This document shows positions 22,288-31,991 of a stretch of DNA of 64,000 nucleotides, piece by piece (within the stretch, counting starts at the first letter, position 1; every line of letters begins with the position of its first letter). The stretch spans positions 102,367,367 to 102,431,366 of the forward strand of contig OZ038381.1 in NCBI GenBank assembly GCA_964036045.1, in the 5' to 3' direction. Position numbers and translations under genes: made by a program. The notes beneath the pieces are model-generated. The model saw only the letters and a list, made by a program, of their open reading frames with translations. It made no database searches and was not told where the DNA came from. The stretch comes from Eutreptiella sp. 'Long Island Sound 2002'. Taxonomy: Eukaryota; Euglenozoa; Euglenophyceae; Eutreptiales; Eutreptiaceae.

Positions 22288-25200
22288 TGAAGCGGTACCC
22301 AGAACCCCATGACCATGGTGGGGTATACAGCCGGTCTCCGTGTGCCCACTAACCCCATGTACGGAGGGGAAGACGCCCGGTGAAGCCCGGTGAGAGCCCG
22401 GCAGGAGCGTGTCCCTTGCTGTAAAGCCCCCGTGACGGCGTTCCGGCCACTTGGGGCATGTTACCATGTACCGGCAAACTGCCATTTGCCGGTATCTTAC
22501 TATTTCACGCCAATCTGCCCCGCACTGCCTTCGGCCGTCGATTCGGCAACCTAACCCTAACAACAGATGTAGGTAAGACGTGTTTGTGTGAGACATCTGG
22601 GCATTTCAGCTATTAGCGGCCGCATCGGCAACCGATGCGTCGCCCGCTGAGATTTACACATCAGAATATCAGGAATCAACAGGGTTTTATTTTCATATTG
22701 TTTCCGTAAATTTTCACGCTTCTGTTCTGATAATCAATGTTTTGACTGCTGGCGGTTGGCTCGCGACTTTAGCGTAACCGCCAGTTTAACTGTTATTTAC
22801 AGACATTTTAGCGCAATCCGTGACGAAGACTCTAAAGTCTTCAGGAATTGCATTGATGCATCTGCAACTTTCACACTGTACACTCGCAACCTTAATCCGA
22901 ATTTTTCAGGATGTCGAAATCGGATTTTCGAATTCGACATCCCCGCACTTTATTTGACCTCTTTCGAGTGGACCTACGTGCTTCCCTATGCACGAATCAA
23001 CTTTTCTTTTGTCTTGCCCTCCATTTGTCTTAGAGATATGGGCAAAACAAAGTTGATTCGTGAGGCCACTTGTGAGGGTCATATCTCGTGTTGCTTGCGA
23101 GGAATGATAATAAGAAAGCATGGGATGTAATCACAATACTCCCGACGTAATTTAGGAGGCTTTATACGCCTTACCTCCCCACCGTGCGCGCTAGCGTAAT
23201 GGATCATGGTCAAGAGGGTAGAGTTTGCGTTATAAATCTTTGGCCATGATATTGCGTGCGGTAAGATAACTTTCGAGTGTAGCGCGCGAGTGTTGGTGTT
23301 GCATAGGAAACTTTCTTGAGTTCCTATGAGCGATTGACACAAAGTTATGCCCTTGGAGGGGCATGACATATCGCGGGGGGAGCTACCTTTTTGGGCAATA
23401 TGTGGTATGTGCCATGTGTTGTATTGCGTGCCCATTTGGCAGGTTTGGCTAAGAGCCGTACACCAACCAATGGACCTCATATTGCACGAGGCCCTTCCTT
23501 CTACTCCTCACGATCAATTGCAAGCCTAACCTTCGTGGAGGGAAGCTTGTGTGGCGATCCCAAAGCGATGCGTTGGGAGCAAGGTGTGTGTCTTGCAATT
23601 TTCCATATTTTCATGTGCCCACTTGAGAAGTAGCGCTCGTGACCTATTCAAAGCGCCCCAAGTGGAGCACATATGTGGAATCAGAGGTCATTGGTGTCAA
23701 GTCATTGTGTTTAGAAGGATTGGTCGATTACTCAATCCAAGCCGAAAACATTATAATATATTTGTGCGCCTTTCAAGGCACTTTTGGGTGTTTTTTTCGC
23801 CAATATTGCTGTTTTTTGCCCATCATGATGTCAAGTGGCGACCGTGTATCTCAACGTTGCGCCCAATTGACACCATGACCCAAGTATGTCATGGGGGTAC
23901 GTACTTCGGTGCCTAACATATCTTGGACCCGGCGAATAACTCCTCTTGGGCTGGGCCTACCGTGGCCGCCATGTTGGCGATTTGGGACTATCCCAAATCA
24001 TGTGCTCACTTGGCGACCCTGCCATTCCTAAAACCAGAGGAGTTGGGCGACGCCCAAAAGATATGTTCGACACATATGACTTGATACCAATCCTATGGCA
24101 CACTACGATCCAAGTCGGGCATGTGCCTCATTTGCCCCAACCATGAGTGTGCGCATTTTCGGCCATTTTGAGCAATTTTCCACATTTTCTGCCCGCCGTG
24201 CACCATGTTCAGCTACCTCGTGCACGCCGGACGCATGGACCAATGGACCATATATGACATGGGTGTTATGTCTATTGGTCCCCATGGTTCGCACACCACA
24301 TGGGCGAAGCGGAGCAACCTTCGTTAAGGTGCTAGCCCAAAGTGAGTGTGGACAATTTTGCCATTTTGGCATTTGTGGACCCAATTGGGATTGTCACCAC
24401 GCCGAGTGGCTTGAAGATCATTGAGAGCCAAGTGCATGGGAGTCTCAGTTGGACTCGAGGCCGATCGCGAATGGAATAGCAAATCGGGTCTCCAAGCCGG
24501 CATGGAGATATACCATTGGGAGCACCCCCAAATTTTGGCTTATTTCGAGCAGCCAAAATGACCCCATTTTGGGACCCCAATTTCACCCCCCCGTGTGGTC
24601 AATTGGCGGCCCAAAATATCTCTTTGCCCATGATAAGCCTGGACCCAATTTAAAGTTGTACACTCAGATAAAGGTCGCAGGTCCTGCCTCCTATCCTGTG
24701 AGTCATTGGCCTTGCCCTGGCCGGGCGAGCCACGTGTGAGAATGATGCCAATTTTGGTAGTTTTGGCATCATGACTCACTTGACGAACCCATGGTGCCCT
24801 GATGCGGGGACCTCAGAGGGAACCAGGTGGGGTTGGGGCTCCATTGAGTTCATACTCGAAGGGCAGAGGGTCAGTTGCCTCGTCCCTACCTCTGGCGGGT
24901 CCGGACGAGGGGTCAATTTCTGGAGATTTTTGAGCTAATATCAGTTTTGGCTGAAACAGCGCATTTTCAGCTACCAACTCCTAGGGGAAAATAGCGGGGC
25001 CATATCTCTGTCTCAGAGGGGAGTTGGGACCTGCTGTTAAGGGGGCATGGGGAGCTACTGTCAGTTGGCCTAGAAGACCCTTGGTTCCCAGGAAATCGCC
25101 TGTGGCTGGGCGGGACACCTCCCCCATCGGCAGGGTTTCAGGGTCCGGACTGGGCAGGGCATGGGTTGTGTTTGAGCCCCCGCCCCTACCAGCCACTGAG

Positions 25201-25464
25201 AGGGTCGGACCCGGGATTGGGATATGAGTTGGAACTGAGTGTCTATTGTCCTGTGATGCCCTTGCCCCAGTCCAGTCTTTACCCCATGTGTACATATCCT
25301 GATGTGTTGCTGTACATACTTTTGTTCCCTTGTTTCAGAGTGGCAAGGATCCTGAAACGCTTTGTCACATGACACGAGCGCAATGATGCCCCTGTGAGCG
25401 TAGTGCTTTGCCTGCCTGCACACTTGTGCGTGTCCACCGCAGCGTCCCGTGGCCAGGCCCCCCA
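22288..25464 (+). repeat. B3 5' LTR
   Basis: It starts TGAAGCGG, the first base after the polypurine tract in the 3' copies. It ends at the A after a C-run (ggccaggccccccA), the last position shared with the 3' LTR. Length is 3177 bp, long for a gypsy LTR. No canonical TGG primer site follows the end. Variants such as CCTACCGTG (23960) and TTATTTACAG (22793) are shared with the B5 5' LTR and differ from both 3' LTRs. Confidence 0.9.
22469..23062 (+). repeat. Row of six perfect inverted repeats in the B LTR
   Basis: Perfect pairs are TACCGGCAAA/TTTGCCGGTA (22469-22494), CGCATCGG/CCGATGCG (22621-22639), CTGGCGGTT/AACCGCCAG (22749-22784), GAAGACT/AGTCTTC (22825-22842), GATGTCGAA/TTCGACATC (22910-22941) and CACGAATCAACTTT/AAAGTTGATTCGTG (22991-23062, 44-base loop). 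The last pair also occurs, shortened, in family A LTRs. They could form RNA or DNA stems or be paired protein sites. The role is unknown. Confidence 0.7.
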
Positions 25465-25838
25465 CGGGAACGCGTCAAAAGCGTTTCACCGCCGCGGGGT
25501 TACCCATCCCTCGCGTGCCACTCGGGGCTACCAACCCCGAGCAGCGCGGCGCAGCAGCTCGCAGCTCGGAGCTCGCAGCGCAGCGCAGCGGTCCGCAGCA
25601 ACGCCCAGAGCATCGCCCTGAGCGACCACGAAAGCGCCGCGACCGTGAAGGAGGCGGACAGACCAGGACTCCCTCATCAGCGAGTCCTATCGGCCGACCA
25701 GCAAGGCCGCACACCCAGTCGCGTCACCCACCTCCACAACCACCGGCCGACCAGCACCGGCCGCACTCCCAGTCCAGTGCTTCATCACCCACCTCAACAA
25801 CCACCCCAGGACCACTCCATCGAGAGCACCGATGGTGA
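25449..25838 (+). CDS. Small ORF upstream of ORF1 in B3
   Basis: An open frame of 129 codons, rich in Pro, Arg, Gln and Ser, with no recognisable domain. It starts at the LTR end and ends in the TGA of ATGGTGA, so its stop overlaps the ATG of ORF1. B5 has the counterpart with the same overlap. It may be a leader peptide ORF that affects ORF1 initiation, or only an open stretch in GC-rich leader DNA; I cannot tell which. Confidence 0.3.
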   Translation: MARPPTGTRQKRFTAAGLPIPRVPLGATNPEQRGAAARSSELAAQRSGPQQRPEHRPERPRKRRDREGGGQTRTPSSASPIGRPARPHTQSRHPPPQPPADQHRPHSQSSASSPTSTTTPGPLHREHRW

Positions 25839-27260
25839 ACTGGGACGAGGCGGGCAAGACGTGGCCGCAGCTGCACCCCCATGCGGCGCGCCTACTGCGT
25901 GGGTTGCTGTGGGGGCAGCAGTACCGCCACAGCAATCCGGAGTGCGAAGGCGGCATGCCCGGGAGCTTCGAGCTCCGCGAGGACATGGGCGAGGACCGCC
26001 TGCGGGCAGTGGAGGAATGGATGCGGGCGGAAGGGTATGAGGACCGCTTCCGCCGCAAGCGCTGGAGGACCTGGACCCGCCCGGACAGGCCCGGCGAAGG
26101 GCTTCGTCCCGATGGGATTGAGGAGGACAAGAAGCCCAACGAGTACCCGTCGGGCGCCTCGATCAATGTCTCCATGTGGGACATGATGGAGAAGGAGTTC
26201 CTGGCGCTGGGGAACGAGCGCAGGCTGCAGGGCAGCAGCAGCAGCGCGTCTCCTGGGAAGGAGAAGCGTTCCGCCAGGGACAGGAGGCGGGACAGGAACT
26301 GGCGGGAGTACCAGGAATCCCTGGCCGCCGAAGCCGCCCAAAGCGCCAAGGGCGGAAACCCCGGCCCACAGCCCCCAACGGGCCAATGGCGGTTACCACC
26401 CCGGCCACACCACCCTTGGTGACTTCCTGGAAGTCACCAAGCAGACCAAGACCAAGCCCCGTCCGCTGCTCCTGAGGAAGTCAGGCCCCAGCAGCGACGT
26501 GGAGTCGGCCCACCGCGGGAGGATGCCGGCAGACCAGGCCAGCTCCAGCGGCAGCGTCGCTCCCCACCAAAGGGATGTGGCGCGCGCTTGCGAGCGCACC
26601 TGTGGGGTGCCCTGCAACCTTCGGGTTGCCCGGCAATGGGCCACGCAGCAGAACGCTGCCGCGGCGGGCGCCGTCGGCATCGCCCATGTGGAGGCCACCG
26701 AGTGGGGCAGAGGCATGGACTACCACGCCTCGACCGTGGCAGCCATCGCGGCCGGTCTCACGGCTGCGGCCGCCCATGAGGCAGTGGCTGCCCGGATCAG
26801 GGGTGAGGTGGCGGCAACCGCCGAGGAAGCCCGCCTGACCCAGGAGGCCATTGCCTGCAAGGAGGCCGAGGTGAAGGCGCTGGAAGAGGCGCTGGCTCAG
26901 GAGAGGGCAAAGAAGGAGGCGGAGGAAAGGGCCCACGCCGAGGCAACGGCCAAGGCCCAAGCTGACGCCGCCAAGAAGGACGCCATCGAGGCCGCGCGGC
27001 GGAAGGTCGCTGAGGAGAGGGCCAAGACGAAAGCGGAGCTGGCGGCGTTGGAAGCGGAGAAGGCTCGGCTGCAGCAGGCCCGGGAAGCCGAAGCGGCTCG
27101 TGCTCGGGAGGAAGCCGAAGGGCGAGGTGCCGCAGCCACCGCCGCCGCAATGGAGGAGGCAGAGGCCAAACTGATTTTCGAAGGGGACGCCTCCTCCAAG
27201 ATGACGCTGGACGGGGCCTACACGGGCAGCAGTGGGAGCAGTGGCCCCACTGCCTACTGA
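25832..27260 (+). pseudogene. B3 ORF1, coiled-coil protein before gag, broken
   Basis: Compared with the open copy in B5, B3 has a 1-bp insertion near 26355 (GGAAACCCC against GGAACCCC) that breaks the frame, so it reads as 25832-26422 and then 26499-27260. A deletion of about 51 bp near 27172 removes residues before the C-terminal FEGDASSKM motif. The N-terminal half starts MVNWDEAGKTWPQ. The C-terminal half is a long Ala/Glu/Arg/Lys helix. It ends at TGA (27258-27260) followed by CGG. The function is unknown; an extra ORF at this position is not standard for gypsy elements. Confidence 0.7.
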
Positions 27261-30136
27261 CGGAGGAAGGGTAAGGGGAAGACCCCCGGGAGGCCACGGA
27301 GGCCAGCAGGCGGACACCCCCACGACAGCGACCCCTTCCTCACCGCCAGCGACGGGGATGAACGAGGCCGCCGACATCGCCGAGGAGTGGCTGGCGGAGG
27401 AGGCGGAGACGTCCCCATGGAGCCGGAAGGTGAGGATGAGGATCCCCCTCCTCCCTACCGGAGCCAGGAGTCTTCCGAGACCGAGACGCCTAGGTGGGGC
27501 GACATGGACGATGATGATGACATGGACTTTGACTACACGAAGAAGCCCCCATCCTCGGACCCACCGAGGCGACCTTGTGGAGACCCACCGGGACCCCCTG
27601 GCAGGGGACCATCAGGACCCCCTGGAGGACGCCCATCAGGTGGACCCCCCTGGAGGCGGACCACCGGGCGGGGGAGGACCCCCTGGACCGGGCAGACCCG
27701 GCGGAGGCCCTCCTGGAGGACCCCCTGGAGACCCCGACGACCCACCAGGGAACGGCGACCCAGATACCACCTGGCGGTGGATTGTCTACCTCCGCAGGAG
27801 GGTCCATTTCCTCGAGCGCGAGGTAGACACGGGCGAGGGGCTGATGACTCGCATCGCCTGGGTCGCCGCGCGCGCGCAGAGAGAGCTGGACATCGCCAGA
27901 ATCGAGATGGTCAAGAGCGCCAATGTCGCCACTGCCACCCAGAAGCTGCTGGACATCGCCAGGGGCGAGACCAGGTCGCTGAACAAGGTCATCAGCGGCC
28001 TACAACAGAGGCTGGACGCGCTGGAAGCCCGTGGGAGCGTCGGCAGCGACCACCCACCCCTGGAGTCTGGCTCGTCGGACAACGGCTGGGGACCCGGACC
28101 AGGTCCAGGCAGACCCCACGCCCTCGGCGGAGCCCCCCGAAGTCGTCCCAGCGCCAGTGCCCCCTCTATCAGCGCCCCCTCTCACCACAGCGCGGGCCGC
28201 CGCAACGAGCGCGTGCCGCCCGGCAGTGGCAGTGAGGATTGGCGTGATGAGTGGCTCAGCGCGGAGTACCAGGACCACCGTGCTCCACCGCGGACACCGG
28301 TACGCCCCCGACGCCCCGCACCAGCCCAGGAGCGGATCTCAATGGCTGGTGGACGTTATGGTGGACTCAGGGACGAGGTCCCCAGAGGAGACGTGGAGTG
28401 GGATGTCGGCGGAGGTGAGGATCTGGACCTGGACCTGGAGGAGTTCGACATCCCCTCGCCGCGTGGTGTACGACAGGCGGCCGCTGAACGCGGCCGCGGG
28501 CGCCGTGATGAGGAGGCCTACATGGAAGGAGTACGGCGTGAACATCTAGGTTCAGCGTAAATGGAGGAACCACGGCGTGGCCATGCGGATACTGGGGAGG
28601 AGATGGAAGTGGCGGCCGTGGGAGTCCGTGGGAGAGGCCCATGGGAACCTCGGTCGACCTCACGGCCGGCGTTCATGGTCTCTAAGGCCGTGGATGCCGC
28701 CGTGTGGGAAGACCTGAAGGACATCAAGCCCCCCATGTACGATGGCAACCCCCTCAACCTCGACCGCTTCTTGGAGAAGCTGGACGACTGGGGGGTGACC
28801 GTCACTGAAGACATGGATCCCGCAGATGCGGAGAAATATGGCTTCAGACGGTTCAGGTACCGCCTGCCGGAAGTGCTCCAAGAGCTATACTTCGTGGCAA
28901 CCAAGGAGGGGAAGATCAGGACCCTCAAGGAAGCCAAGAAGTGGCTGAATGAGCAGGAGCGGGTGGACGCTCTGCAGATGGCTGCCAAGCGGTGGAAGTC
29001 TATCAAGCTTCAGCATGATGGACGGGACATCCGCCTACGGGATTGGCGGGACTTCTGAGGGCAATACACCCTCTTCCGCCGCAACGTGGAGGACTGGAAC
29101 GAGGGTGACGAGCAGGCTCGCCTGCTTTCCATGCTGCCGGAAGCATGGATCAAAGAAGTGTCCAAGGAGGAAGCCAAGAGGGCCAAGTCCAACCAGACGG
29201 CCAAGATGATGCTCCCCAAAGAGTATCATACGAACGTGGTGGCTTGGACGAGGAAGAACGTGGCCCGGGATGTCAAACAGCACTCCCTGCGGAACGCTCT
29301 CCTCATCACCGTCTCGGGCGATCGCGAGAAGACCGCGATGTGGCGCCTTGACGAGTGTGACGTGAGCGGCCAGACCATCCGTCTGCAGGCCATCCTGGCG
29401 CGGATGAGCTGCGACGAGATCCTGCAGTGGGTTGGAGAGGAGGTGCTCAAGGAGTACCGGAACCTCCACCACACCCGCGGGTTGAGGCCCGGCGACCGCG
29501 ACGTCAACTACGTTGGCGAGGGGCCTGGCAGGGAAGCTGCCATGGACCCAGCTGGAGCCGATGGCGATGAAGGTCTCGTCGACGATGAAGACGACGATGA
29601 GCCCGCCGAGATGGCCGTTTGTGCATTCGTGGCCCACAACGGCGCGGGGAACAACCGGGGAAGCTGGAAGCCCCTGCAGCCGGGTTGGAAGAAGAAGGAG
29701 AAGAGGGACCCTCGCCGCTTCGGCGACCTTTGGGGAGTTCATACGAGCTCACCCTCAGGGCTGTTTCGTGTGTTATGGGAGGAGGAAAGGCTTCAACCAT
29801 GACCAACAAACATGCCCCACCCACCAGGCCGACACGGAGGCCTACAAGAAGGTGCACGGGTCGAAGAAGCGTGCACCTGCGGGTATCCGGGAGGCCAAAG
29901 TGGAGGTGGACAAGGACGAGCTCTCCAAGCTGATGTCGGTGGGGACCGAGTTGGCCAAGGAGATCCAGGAGATCAAGCGGAACTGGGTCCCAAGGTCGGA
30001 CAACAAGAACAAGGAGAACAACCAGAACGACCAGAACAAGGACAAGGACAAGAAGCCTAGGAATAGGAGGAAGAAGGGTGTCAACGAGGTTGATGCGGAG
30101 GAGAATACCCCTACTTCCACAACGGACGCCCCCTAA
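27258..30136 (+). pseudogene. B3 gag, broken
   Basis: The frame of ORF1 stays open past its TGA into an acidic segment with a PPPPY motif (27444-27458) and DMDDDDDMDFDY. A second frame takes over in a Gly/Pro-rich tract near 27640 and carries a helical region (TRIAWVAARAQ to LQQRLDALEARG), a Ser/Pro linker, and the capsid-like core from PPMYDGNPLNLDRF (28731) to about 29500. A third frame, entered near 29730 at CTTTGG, has the zinc knuckle CFVCYGRRKGFNHDQQTC (29759-29812) and a Lys/Asn-rich tail. Stops: TAA at 28558 (TAC in B5) and TGA at 29056 (CGA in B5). The final stop is TAA at 30134-30136. The first ATG of the second frame is 27232, overlapping ORF1. Confidence 0.8.
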
Positions 30137-31991
30137 CCGAGCCCCTGCAGCCAAGGGCCCCAGCTAGGGCGGTCGCATGATGGTGTCGTGGGAAGCGCCA
30201 CACCATCCCTGTCGGGAGTCGGTAAGCACAAAGGGACTGCCGCGGGCGGAAGGCCCGGTCCGGCACCCGACAGTCGCGGTGGCGGGGTGAGGGCAAGTGA
30301 AGTCACGAACCCTTGCACCCGTCCATCCTTCGCGACCAGGAATGTATTCGAACTGCTTCAAGATCTATCCGAGAGTATCCGAGGATCACCCGGACCGCAG
30401 CTGGATGCTGCAGATGGGCAGCCTGAGCCCATTGTCCACGACCTGCACCAGTCGCTTGTTGAGCTTCTGGAACGGCCGGAGATCCTGAGCTTGCACGCCG
30501 TGCGCCGAGTTGGGCGTGAGCGGCAGTTGCATCTCAACGTCCGTGCCTTATGCGGGGAAGTGGAAAAGGTCTTCGACGTGTTGGTCGACACGGGAGCTCA
30601 GGTCAGCTTGGTCAAGGCTGGCCTACTTCCGCCAGAGTGTTTGACCGACAGTCGGAAACCTGTCAGGCTGAAGGTGGCAAACGGCCAGTACATGGTGGGA
30701 GGCACGAAGGAAGCGGCCATTGGGCTGCAGTTCTTGAACCACCGTGAGCTGAGCCGCCGAGACCTCGGCAAAGAAATCCTCCTGCAAGGTCGCTTCTACG
30801 AGGCCGAGATGGACTGGGACATGATCGTTGGGTACGACTTCATGATTGAGACGGACTCCGGCGTCCTCCCGGCCCAGGCCTCCCCGACCCTGTACCACGA
30901 CGACCAGCTCTCGTGGCTTTCGTCACCTGAGCACCATGTGGAATGCCAATGGATCCACCCGGAACGCAATCAGCTAGAAGTGGCCGCGCTGGACACTGAG
31001 CCAACTGGGCCAGCAAACCAGGAGTATGGCGTAATGCCGGAAGTGGCGAGCCGAGTCGTTGCGGACCTGGGAGCTTCAGATCTGGCCCTGGAGGCGTTCC
31101 CTTCAGGAACCTTCGCCCATCTTAGGGTTTGTGAGAAGTACTGCAGCGCCCAGGACACCGCGAGGAAGAAGCACTGGGGTCCGCATCAGGGCTTGATGTG
31201 GATCCATTGCCCTCGATGGGACATTCCAAGAGCGATAGCGAAGATTCGCAACGACCGCTCCAAGGCAGTGCTGGTTGTTCCTATGGGATGCACCGAGGAG
31301 GAAAGTACCCGACATTGGGTAGTCTCATTGACCAACATGACCTTAAACAAGGTCGTCCGGCTTGAATGGAGAGAGTGTCTATCAGGACGCTAAGGGACAG
31401 CCCATGCCACCCCAGAGATGGTCAACGGAATTCCACTATGTGGATGGGGGCCTTGATCAGGCCGACAGTACGGATTTTGTGTGTGTCAACCGCATCGCAG
31501 CGGAGCCATGGCGGCAATGCTTCGCGGTTCCCCCTGTTGACATCGGAGAATCGAAAGACCCCCTCACCGAAGAGGAGTTGGATCTGGTTCAGGGGTATAT
31601 GGATCAGCCCTTTCACAACTGGGGAAGCCAGCGTGAGGGCAAGGGCCAGGACAAAGCCTGTTGGGAAGTGGACTCGATCGTCTCTGGTTCCTATGATGGA
31701 GATACCTTCGTAAGGAGGGTGCTGGACCACTTGTCCAGCCAGGACGAGCCAATCGGGGGTAACCCACCCACCTATGGCGACCTATTTCGAGGCAAGACCA
31801 GAATTGGCCCTTTGAGCCACCTGGGAAGACCACCTGAGCCGAAACCGAGCGGGGTCGCTACCCCTCAAGTAAGCTCAGTGGTCCAGGTGCCCGGAAAAGC
31901 CAAGGCGGAGTCCGATGATTGCCCCAAGATCCAGGCATTGAGGGCCAGGTTGAAGCAGAAGTATGGGGACACCGTGCCTGCACAGCCATGA
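30137..31991 (+). pseudogene. B3 pol: protease and linker domain
   Basis: The frame is that of the gag end, open directly after the gag stop. Protease shows DTGAQVSLVKAG (30588) and the WDMIVGYDF motif (30813). The linker holds the counterpart of the DIRS/Ngaro-like block, WIHCPRWDIPRAIAKI...KAVLVVPMG (31200-31290). The frame shifts near 31358 and continues from 31362. The TGA at 31989 follows a deletion junction near 31972, where the linker runs straight into the middle of RT. Confidence 0.8.

Noticed and set aside
22548-22570. Telomere-like CCTAACCCTAA
   Set aside because: A single partial motif within the B LTR, present in each LTR copy; no tandem array.
25465-25490. Family B primer binding site directly after the LTR
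   Set aside because: The bases after the LTR edge do not start with TGG and do not match a tRNA 3' end I know; the LTR edge has a variable C-run, so I left it uncalled.
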